From Sitta carolinensis (Eukaryota > Chordata > Aves > Passeriformes > Sittidae), in the NCBI GenBank assembly GCA_032173965.1, contig CM063283.1:83020743-83084742 (forward strand): a stretch of 64,000 nucleotides of DNA. Direction: 5' to 3'. This document shows positions 26,229 through 36,400 of the stretch, in pieces. The notes below the pieces were generated by a model, which made no database searches, was not told the DNA's origin, and saw only the letters and a program-made list of their open reading frames with translations. The position numbers and the translations under genes were made by a program. The first letter of the stretch is position 1; each line of letters starts with the position of its first letter.

Positions 26229-27840
26229 AGAATCATAAAATATCCTGGGTTGGAAAGGACCCGCATGCATCATTGAGTCCAACTCCTGGCCCTGCACAGG
26301 ACACCCCCAAGAGTCACACCATGTGCCTGACAGTGTTGTTCAAACACTTCTTGAACTCTATCAGGTTTGGTGCTGTGACCACTTTCCTGGGAAGTCTCTT
26401 CTGGTGCCCAACCACCCTCTACATGAAAACCACTCTCTTAATACCCAATTTAAACCTCCCCAGGCAACTTCAGGCCATTTCCTTGGGTCTTGTCACTAGC
26501 CAACACAAAGAACTGTGCCCACCCCTCCTCTTCCCCTCACGAGGAAGTTGTAGACTGCAATGTGGTCTCCCCTCAGTCTCCTCTTTTGCTGGCTGAAGAG
26601 ATGAAGTGTCCTCAGGGCCTACTCATACACCATCCCCCCAAAGGCCCTTCGCCATCACTGTGTCTCCCCTTTGGACACTCTCTAAGAGCTTTACATCTTT
26701 TCTATATTGCACTGCCCAAAACTGCACACAATATTCAAGGTGAGGCTGCCCAGTGCAGAGCAGAGCAGGACAATCCCCTCCCTTGCCTGGCTGACCATGC
26801 TGTGCCTGGTGCCACCCAGGACACGGGTGGCCCTCCTGGCTGCCAGGGCACTGCTGGCTTATGTTCAACTTGCCATCAAATAGAAACCCCAGAACTCCTG
26901 CTGCCCTCCAGCATCTTGTTCCCCAGTTGGGATGCACATCCAGGGATGCCCCATCTCAGGTGTACAATCTGGCACTTGTCCTTGTTGAAATTTATTGCCC
27001 ATCCCTCTTATTTGTCAAGATCTCTCTGCAAGGTCTCTCTGCCTTTTGGGGAGTCAATAACTCCTTCCAATTTAGTATCACTGGCAAACTTAGTATCCAA
27101 AGTAGTTTATGAAGATTCTGAAGAGCACTGGCCCTAAAATGGAGCCCTACCAAACTACACTAGTGACAGGTCACCAGCCTGATGTAACCCCACTTACCAT
27201 TACCCTTTGTGTCTGATCCATGAGCCAGTTGCTCACCCCTTGCAGGTGTTTATCCAGGTGAATGATGGGCCTGTAGTTATCAGGGCCATGCCTCTTGCCC
27301 TCTTGAAAATCAGGACAACACTGATGAATGCCAATCCCCTCAAAAGCATGTTCACAGGGGACCTTGCTGATTAGTTCCCTGAGCAGCCTGAAGTCTGCTC
27401 TCCTCATATTCAGACGAGAAGTTTTGACAGCACTTTTCCCCCTGCCAAAAGAATTTAAACTGTGTTGCTTTGGGATTGCTGTGTCCAAGACAGCCACCAA
27501 TCACCACTTCTTTCATGACACGCTCTTAGTTAGCAAACTGAAAAATCAAGGAGCACACCTTTCATAGTCAGCTCCTTCAATACCTGTATCAAGAAGTTAT
27601 TGTCCGTGTGTTTTACGAATCTTCTGGACCTGTTTGTACCAGCTGTGTGGTATTCCCAGTTAACATCTGGCAAGCTGAAGTCCCCATAAGGACCAGGGTG
27701 GTTGATTTAGAAGTGTCCCTTAAAGAATAATTCATCAGTTGCCATCCTGGCCGGGTGACCTGTATTAGATTCCCATGACAACATCCGCTCTATTTGTTTG
27801 TACCTCGATCTTTACATTTCAAAGCAGTTTTTATCCCTAC
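26229..27840 (-). mobile_element. CR1 LINE, reversed, with decayed reverse-transcriptase remnants
   Basis: The left edge AGAATCATAAAATATCCTGG is the CR1 3' end in antisense. Moving right, the minus strand translates to pieces of the CR1 ORF2 protein. HLEYCVQFWAVQYRKDVKLL lies near 26690-26750. A block including RRADFRLLRELISKVP and NYRPIIHLDKHLQGVSNWLM lies at 27171-27420. The pieces are out of frame with one another, contain stops, and lack the segments between them, so the copy is dead. The right (5') limit near 27840 is approximate. Confidence 0.88.
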
Positions 27841-28635
27841 CTGGATTATATCAATATGACTACTTTCTTACATTTTCAGTCTGCCAGGTAAGACAAGAGT
27901 AAAGTATTTCCCATCCTGGTGCACTAACATGTAGGCATTTGGGAACGTTTTTCAAAGAAAACTACTTTTGGTTATGAAAGCTCATATTTTAAAATTTCTA
28001 TGAGTAGCTTGAGGAAATTGAGTATTTCTGTATTTTTATATATATTTTTGAGGCATTTCAGAAGTTCTGTAGAGTATTTTATTTCAAGTGCCTACTATAT
28101 CTTGATCCAAGAGAGGTCTGTGATAATTGACAAGCTAACCAGTTAGATCATGGTTCCATTTTTTACTTTGAAAATGAAGCCCGAAGAATCAAATTCCCTG
28201 TTTTGTTACAATGCTTCTTACATAATAACGAGTAAATGTTGTGTACCTTTGCCTAAATGCCAGCAAATGGTCTCAATTCTGTTAGCATTTCATTGACATT
28301 CAGTCTGTGGCTTCATGTTGGCCAAAGGAAATAATAGTCCCATCTGCCAAGTCTACTCTACATTCCTAATTCCTTAGCTGCCAGGGAACAGGAGTCTTAA
28401 GTATTGTGAGAAACTTGACTTTTGGTTAATTTGAATTTCAAACTACTAATATACATCTCCAACAAACTTATGCTGAAGGATGATTATTTATCTCAGAGCA
28501 GTTTCTCCCTTGAGCGATCAGTCAACATTTGCCTCCAGATTCCTGTTGCCTGCCATTAGCAAGTTCACACTTTATTCCCCAGCATTCTTATTCCGACATG
28601 TGTAGTGGCACCACTTTACTGTTTTCAGCCTCTGT
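27841..28635. other. Spacer upstream of the HERC2-proximal CR1
   Basis: AT-rich unique-looking sequence. Nothing recognised. Confidence 0.5.
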
Positions 28636-29092
28636 TCCTTCCCTGGTTACAGAAGATGCAGAGGAGGCATGTCTTCTCTGCACTGGTCTTTACTTACAAG
28701 ACCAGCAATGGGCAGAAACTGATGCACAGGGAGGTCCACCTGAATATGAGTTTCTTTACTGTGTGGATGACCTTGCACTGGAACAGATTGTGCAGAGGGG
28801 TTGTGGAGTCCCCCTCACTGGAGATATCCAGGAAGCATCAGGACACAGAAACAGAGTCACAGTATTATCAGGGCTGGCAAAGACTTTGGAGGTCATCCAG
28901 TCCAACACCTCTGCCAAGGCAGGGTCACCTAGAGGAGGTTACACAGGAACGCAGCAAGGTGGGTTCCGAATGTCTCCAGAGAGGGACGCACAATCCTGTG
29001 CGGTGTTCTAAGATGACCCTGCTTGAGCAGGGGCGCTGGACCAGACGCCCCAGTGTGGTCCCTTCCCACCTTACCCACTCTGTGATTCTGTT
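28636..29092. mobile_element. Mosaic CR1: plus-strand copy interrupted by an inverted CR1 tail
   Basis: From 28636 to about 28838 the plus strand reads as the CR1 ORF2 end; one frame gives HWNRLCRGVVESPSLEI. From about 28842 to 28986 the sequence switches to antisense CR1 tail (ACAGAGTCACAG, GGTCATCCAGTCCAACACCT, GGGTTCCGAATGTCTCCAGA). From 28987 to 29092 the plus-strand tail resumes (CCTGTGC, GATGACCCTGCTTGAGCAGG, CTCTGTGATTCTGTTTG). The plus-strand halves resume almost where they left off, with about 10-15 consensus bases missing. The structure abuts the HERC2 CpG island. Confidence 0.85.
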
Positions 29093-29274
29093 TGCCTCCG
29101 AGCAGCTAGTTACAAACCTTTCTCGTCTGAAACATTTTAAAGCTACTTTTTCTTTTAGAAATCAACAGTACGATTTGCAGATGGCCCCGCAATGCCCCCC
29201 AATGACTTAAACAACACTTTTTTTTTAATTTATTTTATTTTAAATCTCTGCATCCCGGCTGTAAGAAGGAGAGA

Positions 29275-29965
29275 AGGATGCTCGGATCTCCGTTACTACC
29301 AGCGCGACTCCGCCCTCCTCCCGCGGCCCGCGGCGCTCCCCGCCCCGCTGCGGGACAGGATGTCCCGCCTCCCCCCGCTCCCCCGATTGGCACAGAGCTC
29401 CGCTGGCGTACGGGGGGCCGAGCCTTCCCCGAATCCAGTAGCGGAGAAGCGAGGGAGGGACCGGCGAGCGGCTCCGCCGGCGGAGGGGTGGGGGGTGGGC
29501 TGGCGAGGGAAGGAGGGGCGAGGATTACCCGGGGCCGAGCGGGCGGCGGTGGAGCGAGAGCCGGAGGCGCCGCCGTCGCTGCCGCGGCTGCCCGGTGGGT
29601 GTGAGAACCCCGACAGCCCCGTGGGGCTCGGGGGGAGCGGGGAGGCAGCGGCGGGAGCGCCGCGGAGCGGTGGTGGGCGGGCAGGCGGCGGGGCAGCGCG
29701 GCCTCCGCCGCGCACCCCGGGAGCCCCGCGGGAGGGGAGGCAGCGCGGCGCAGGGCAGGGGCGGCCCCCGCGCCGTGTGCGGCGGGCCCTGCCGGGCGGG
29801 GCTCCCCGCGCCCCCCGCCCGGCCCCGCGCTGGCCCAGGCGGCGGAGAGCGAGCCGGCGGCGTCAGGGGCCGTGACAGCGGGACGTGAGCGCGGGGGTGG
29901 GATGCTCCCGGCAGAGGGGCAGCCCCCGGCCTGGGCCGCCGCCGGGAGGAGGGGGTGCGGGTGAC
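29275..29965 (+). promoter_or_regulatory. HERC2: CpG island, presumed HERC2 promoter and untranslated exon 1
   Basis: This roughly 690-bp block is very rich in G, C and CpG, while sequence on both sides is AT-rich. It lies about 0.4-1.1 kb upstream of the exon carrying the HERC2 start codon. It has GC boxes (for example GGGCGG near 29541 and 29794), an inverted CCAAT box (ATTGG, 29386-29390) and no convincing TATA box, as usual for a housekeeping promoter. Exon 1 must be here, but its limits cannot be fixed by eye. Candidate donors are CCG|GTGGGT after 29594 and GAC|GTGAGC after 29884. The long open frames through the island come from stop-poor GC sequence and are not taken as genes. A divergent minus-strand transcript is possible but not shown. 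Confidence 0.8.
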
Positions 29966-30344
29966 CCTGATAATCGCTTTATGTTGGCCTGCGGCTTGCG
30001 TAATCTGCGATCAATTATTTATTTCATGCACCACTTACGGGGCTGAGGGGCAGCGTTAAGGCCTTTGGTGTGGCTCAGTGCAGCAGAAGGGAGGCTTCCT
30101 TCCCACGGGTGTGATAGGGAAGGGATGTGGAGGCTTTTTTCTGGGTTCAGGTGGTATTCCTAATGCGTGTTCCTCTCCCCGTGCAAATTCTGGGGATGTG
30201 AACGAGAGAGGTCCTTCTTCGTGATACATTTTTAAAGATCAAGTGGAAGCAGTCCTAGTCTGAACAAAAATAACCTTGTGTGGTTTACTTCATGTGCTAG
30301 ATTTTCCTTTTTTTTTTTTTTTTTTTCCTCCACTCATTCTGTAG
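29885..30344 (+). other. HERC2: Probable HERC2 intron 1
   Basis: This is the stretch between the second candidate exon-1 donor and the exon-2 acceptor. GC content falls from the CpG island to ordinary AT-rich DNA by about 30,000. A strong T tract at about 30306-30328 followed by CCTCCACTCATTCTGTAG forms the acceptor. If the upstream donor at 29594 is used, the intron begins about 290 bases earlier. No other feature is seen. Confidence 0.5.
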
Positions 30345-30464
30345 CAGGTTGGGCTGCTCAGCCAGCCTGGAGAGAAGGCTGAAGAAGGAAACATGTCCTC
30401 TGATTCTTTTTGTCTGTCTGCTCAAGCAAGGTTTGACTCCAAATGGTTGAAAACAGACTTGCAG
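30345..30464 (+). CDS. HERC2: HERC2 exon 2, first coding exon (ATG at 30393)
   Basis: The acceptor is a long pyrimidine tract ending TAGCAG (30342-30347), so the exon starts at 30345 or 30348. After about 48 untranslated bases the ATG at 30393 sits in a reasonable context (A at -3). Coding bases 30393-30464 give 24 residues, [20 protein letters not shown] then TDLQ, and end in phase 0 before GTAAGG. The start is chosen because it matches the known HERC2 amino terminus and an in-frame TAG lies at 30342-30344, immediately before the acceptor. Confidence 0.95.
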
Positions 30465-33400
30465 GTAAGGAGTTTGATGGTCATATTGCATTGTGACCTT
30501 TCAGGTGCCGATCGAGGATGCTTTTAGTCCAAAATGCTGACAAGTAGAAGACTGCAGCTCTTCAGATAGTATATAGGTTTTCCTAAGCATACTGATTTAT
30601 AGGTGGTTTTGAAGAAACACCAAGTCGTTTTGAGCTGCCAATAGATCTTCGTTTTCAGTCTGGTCCTTTCTGCTTTGGAACAAGCTGGGCTACATATGTG
30701 TGTTATCTTTGCTGAGTGTCAAAGCCCCTAGCAGAGTACATGGCATTTCTGCTAGAAGTATAAATTCTTATTTAGGTTGTGGCTAAATGTCTTGCCTGCA
30801 TATGAGCTAGCAGTTTTAATGCACAGAACTGAAGCAAAGGGTGATGGAAATGTAATTTATCTTTTGAACAATTCAAATTAGATTTTGCTGTAGTTGTTTG
30901 CATTATGGGTAGAAGGATTCTTTGAATTTTGTCCTTTTTGAAGGGAGGTAGATTTTTGTCAGAGGTACGAGGTTGAAATGGAAGTGGTCTTCATTGAAAC
31001 ATGTCAGTATTTGGTGAAAGTTTTCTTTTGTCTTAGAAGATTTCTTAATTTAGCAGAGTTGCGTGATACAGGGAGGAGGAGGATACCAACATGTTTTCTC
31101 AATTCAGGTTTTACTATTAAGTGGAAAATATAGAGAAATAGAGTAGTTTGGGTCAGTTATGTTTGTGTTAGATGAAATGAGTAACTAGATTAAGTTCTTG
31201 TCTTTTTGCTTTTCTTTACCCAGATGTTGCATATAGATCCCTTACTTTGAATAACTCTCTCCAAGTTTCAGCTCAAAACTGTGAAATTCTTTTCGGGATG
31301 GTCCAGCCAGGGTAATTCTTCTGTTACTGTTAATAATAGTGCTGCTGAAAAACTCTTAAAAATTCCAACTTTGTGACTTTATCCCAGATTACCTGCTGAT
31401 AGCCTACATGCTTGAGCTGAATTGTTCTTAAGGTTAGACAAGGATTTTCCCCATGCATTTGTGATTCGAAAGCAGCCTTTCTCCAGTATTGTACATCAAA
31501 CAAGATAAATTGGAATCAGAAGTGACAGATATAGCCTAAGAGGTTCCATTATTTAGTAGGTCTTGAATAGAAATGCTGTGAAATGACAGGGCTTGCTCTT
31601 GATTTGGATAGATTAATTCTATTTTCATCTTTTGTTCTTAGCAAAGTAAAAGTTTCAATTTAAAGTTAGATGTTTTCTCTAATGTAGTAAATAAAGATTT
31701 ACTTCAATTCTCCAAACGCTATACAACATTTTGGAGATAAGCATATTAAGAAATTTGGAAATGTGTTTTTGTTTCTAGAAAGGTGGCTTTTAGATTACAG
31801 GTATATTGCTTCAATGATAGTTGAATACAGGAAAATTTATCTGAACAAGTTGCAACTTTTGTATGTAACACCTGCTGACAATGCATTACTTTTTTTTTTT
31901 TTCTTCTGTATTATATGGGTGAAAAATGTGACTGTTCATGTGATGTATCAGATTTTCCCTTTTTTTTTGTAGTGCTATTTTTTCTACTTCCCTTTTTTCC
32001 CCCATTTATCTAAACTTTTGATAAAAGGGTTTCAGTTGTCATCCAAAATTTTAAGGGTTATTTTCAGTTGTGTATGTAAATGCAACAAAATACTTGTGAT
32101 TTAAGAGGCTGTTGTTTACTTAATGTGTTACAAGAATTCCTTTTAATAATAAAAATCTTCATTTGCAGCATATCTCTATGAATACATGCTCTTATACAAG
32201 TTCTTTATGAGTTGTAACTAGTTAGACTCTTAATTGCCAGAGTACTCCTTTTTAATTTTTCTTACAATCAAGCTGTAGTTAAAATAATGAGAATAATGAA
32301 CTAAGAGAACAGTAATCACTTGTGATCTGCTGGACCCAAACATCACTTCTCAGGAATCTGAAGACAAGCCAGACCTCCTGAGTGTAGTACCATTTTCTTA
32401 TTACGTTACCTGTTTTTGTATTACACAGGTCCTCATCACAGAACTCTTAATTGGATGTGTATGTTCAGTATTTTGAAAAATTGAGCGTGTGAATCTTCAG
32501 TAGCATCTTTTAATGTATTAAATGGCAGATGCCTTCTGTAAAGGAAAGGGATTTTGGGCTCTGAAGAATTTTTCTACTACCTGAGTGATTATTTTAGCTA
32601 CTGGTTGACTAGCATGACCTAGCTGCGAGTGGTTATTTTTTAATAGGTATAAATCCTATGTCTTAATCCTTTAAGTTCTACGTGTACTGAATATGTAGAT
32701 TTCTTAATGTGCTTGTTTTTACTGGCTCAGCTGTAGAAGAGCCCTATTGGTGTTCAAGAGACTGTCACGTGGAATTGAAAAGGTGAACACAGTACTATGA
32801 GAGGTTCGAAGGAGAGACACTAAATTTATATAAAGGGATTAAGATAACTATAAATTGTTTGGAATTGGACCCTGGAACTCTTTACTTTGCAGCTACATTT
32901 TTAACTTCTCAGTCTACAGCAGTCCAAGAATGAGTTGGTGACAGTCCTTGGAGAAACAGAATTGTTCTGGGGAATTACCTTAGGAGGCATACAGAGACTG
33001 ATTAGTTTTTAAAGTAAATTCTGCTGCTGCAAAATTTGGGGTGTACAGCTAGGACTGGAAGTAAAATGGTTTCATTTGGTGGCCTAGTAGTTTCCAAAGT
33101 ACTTTTAAAAACTTTTTTCCTTTGTCACTGTGGTCATAGAGTTTGTTCTTTAGAGTTGATAACTGGCAGTTATTGTAGATTAAGCCAATGAAATCTATAT
33201 GAGAATTATTGTGTTCTTTAATGTTTTAGCTCAAGAAGATGTTGTGTGAATAATGTAATACCCAATATTCTAGTACTATGTGTGTTAATAAGTATTATAT
33301 TGTGGTATGAATACAATAAGAAAAGAATGACATGTGGCTTGTAGCATGGCTTATGTTTAATCACCTGTGTGCGTCACTATTGCAGCTGGTGTCCAGGTCA

Positions 33401-36400
33401 AATTTAAATGTTCTTACTCACTTTTGGGATGTTGCTGCTGTGAGACAGAGACAGTGTGATGTATCATGTTATTACTGTTCTTAAGTGGATATCAAAGGCA
33501 GAAGTCCTTTTGTAGTAGCAGTGAGCCTCTGGCCTGCAAGGTGAACTGACATGGTGTGTAATGTTAATGGAACTGTATCTTCACAATGTTTTTTGCTCAT
33601 ATTATTTTTTGTGAAACTGACAGTACTATTTTAGGAAGTTGAAGCGCTCTACAAAAATCCAGGTGCATCCCATAACTGCTCTGTGTCTTTTTACTAACTT
33701 TGTAATTATTTGTGTGATTTATGACTACTAGTGTAATTTTCAAGTGCTCAGAAACATTTATTTTACTAAAAAAATGTAAATTTCTTCATGGAGCTAAATG
33801 AGAGACTCTATGTTGCCTTAAAAAACCAAACTTTTAGAGCAGTGGAAAAATCAGGGTAGTTCAAAAGAACATAAGAACACCAGTATACAATATTGTACAT
33901 ATACAATATGTAGTATGTTCTCCTATGTCATATGTCAATAGGATGTATATAACATCACAGTTAATAAAATAGTCTTATGAAGTAATATAATTGGTGGATT
34001 TTAGTGCAGGTCCCTTTTTCCATGTGTTGTGTTTAATGCAGTCACTTGAAAAGTTAGTGTATCATTTCAATTTCTAGGTTATTTATTTAGATTTGAATTA
34101 ATTAATAGAAAACACTTACCTATTGATGACTATTACTAGTAGAAACCATCACATTTATAGCAAAAACTGGGTGTAATGGGAGATGGGGTTTTAATGACCG
34201 CTCCTAAGGAAGACATACTTTGTTATAAAAAGGGTAGGTTAAAATTGTTTACTTAAACCTAGGTACCCAATTTGCAGAATCAAACTGTGCTTAAAATAAT
34301 TCTGATTAAATAGATGTACTGTACAACTAAATTAGAATCTTATGCAGAGACCTTTAATTAGTGATGGATGAATAACTAAAAACTAGAATTGCTGTGAGCT
34401 AATGGGATGCATGTGCGTGTTCAAATGGAGTTTAATTAGGCTACTTATTCTGGATCCTGTGGAGAACTGTTGTGCTTAATAGCAGGAGTTAGACGGAAAA
34501 ACTTTCATTTTCTTGTAGTGTGGAGAAAAACTTTAGGCAACAGTCAAGATGCAGGAGCTGTCTGCAAGAGGAATATGAGGCATTTCCATCAGTTTTCAAT
34601 GAGTTCACAGTTGGCAGACTATTTCTGTCATTATCTTTTGCCACAGAGATGAAAATGAGTTTTTTGAAATAGCCACCTTTAAGAGCTGCATTGGTTTGAA
34701 ATCTTTTTACCCTTCCTTCCAAGTTACAGTTGTCATTTTGATTTTCTTGAAAATCCTACTCTTCTAACATTTAGATCAGTGTCTTTACTTGTGAGAAGAT
34801 TATGTAAAGAAATGATGTCTTGGCTATTAAAAACAAGAAGTTGGTGAAAGTTGCCTTCTCTATTTTGTTGCCTTCCTGCAGTAATCATCTTGTTTTGGTT
34901 TTCTGATCAAAAAAGTGAAGGGCTTATTTGGATCTTCTTACAGCAAATGGCAAGAGGACTCCTTTGTATTCAAAGGAAGTGAACTTTGCAAAGTAATTTT
35001 TAAAAGTTATTTTAAAAATGAAGTAATGCTGTCTCTCCAAAATAAGCGATTTTCAGATGGATGGACAAACACTATATGGGGTGTGATGGGTTAGAGAACT
35101 TAGTTTTAACACATAGGTACAGATATTTGGGCTCAGACAGACCTATTCTTCAAATTCATAAAGATAGTTTCTAGGTTTGAGGGAATTGTGTAATTTTTAT
35201 TTGTGTGTGATTATTAACTGTTAACTTTTCCAGCAAGTGGAAGAATGTTGTAGTTCCAGTTTGAAACTAAGCAGAAATACCAATTATGTATAGGGAATTT
35301 AGGTGTGCCAATTTTAGACTCTTCCTACCTGGCTCGCCAAAATATGTAGTGGGTCTATTCTCTATTGTGAGATAGGATTAGGAGAAAATAACAAAGCAGG
35401 CCTAAACTTGAGAAGATACAAAGAACAACTTTATTAACAGGACAACAAAAAAAAGGAATAATCAGAAATTAGAACACCCTTTTTCTTCCCTCCCCCACCG
35501 CTTTTTCTCTTTTCAATGATGTACAGAGCAACAACTCAGAAAAGTCTTAGTCAGTTCTTCACCTCTAAAAATAGTCTTTCTTTAGTCCATTTAGAGAGAA
35601 AAGTATTCTTTGCTAATGCTATGGAAAGCTCCCCACAAGAAAAGAACTCTTGTGGCTTCATTTCTCACAAACGGCAGGTGCCCGAGATTTGCCTTTGTGA
35701 AGTCTTTCCTATCTTTCACAGATTTTCCTCACAACTGTGCTTTCGGTCCTTGTCAGCTTATTGGGGTGCATTTTAAGGATGAGCCGTTCTAGCATCCTTT
35801 GACTCCTCTCTGGGAACAGAGGTCTTCCCCTTTTATCCCTGGGGCCGAGGTTTCTCATCAAACTTCTAACACTGGTGCCTCTGCTCATGATTGTGGCTAG
35901 AATGCTACTACCTCCCTCAAAGCATTTTGTGAACTTACTGGGAAAACTTAGTCTGATATATCAAGTATATTTGTACCATAGCTTCACAAAAGAATTTTAC
36001 AGCCTAAGTTTAAGACAAACCTTTCAAAATCCCTTCAATCTAAAATCTTACTCTTACCGACTTCATTTTCTTTTCATGTGGTTATTCTTACAAAGTTTTG
36101 CCTCCTTTTTTCCTTCTTAGCTCAAGAAAGAATTAGTGTTCTTCGAGTACACAGTCTTGTAATGCTGAAAAAAGTCGATTTAGTCCAAGTCCTGTATTAG
36201 AAACAAGCTCTCTCCGTTTCTTTCTGCTGGCCACGTGCTCTTTGCCGACTCCATGTGAGCTGTGCCAGCTGCTCTCAGTCTGGAACGGGGGTCAGGGCTG
36301 CTCCTGGCTTCGGGGCCGCCTTTAGCACGAACCACAGGGGGCCACTGGTGCTGGTGCCCATGCTCAGCTCCTTTGGTGCCCATCCAGGTGCTGTCCCCAT

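Noticed and set aside
26490..27137. A 215-codon plus-strand open frame
   Set aside because: It is the antisense of a CR1 retrotransposon, whose real coding remnants are on the minus strand.
28529..29210. Plus-strand frames of 160 and 201 codons
   Set aside because: They run through the mosaic CR1. Only the piece matching the CR1 ORF2 end is meaningful and it is a remnant.
29192..29875. A 227-codon plus-strand frame and others across the CpG island
   Set aside because: GC-rich sequence has few stops. The translation is low-complexity Arg/Gly/Pro/Ala and the HERC2 start lies downstream in exon 2.
33868..33925. AT-rich imperfect hairpin (GAACATA ... TATGTTC), considered as a microRNA precursor
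   Set aside because: The arms pair poorly and the sequence is low-complexity AT. Not distinguishable from background.
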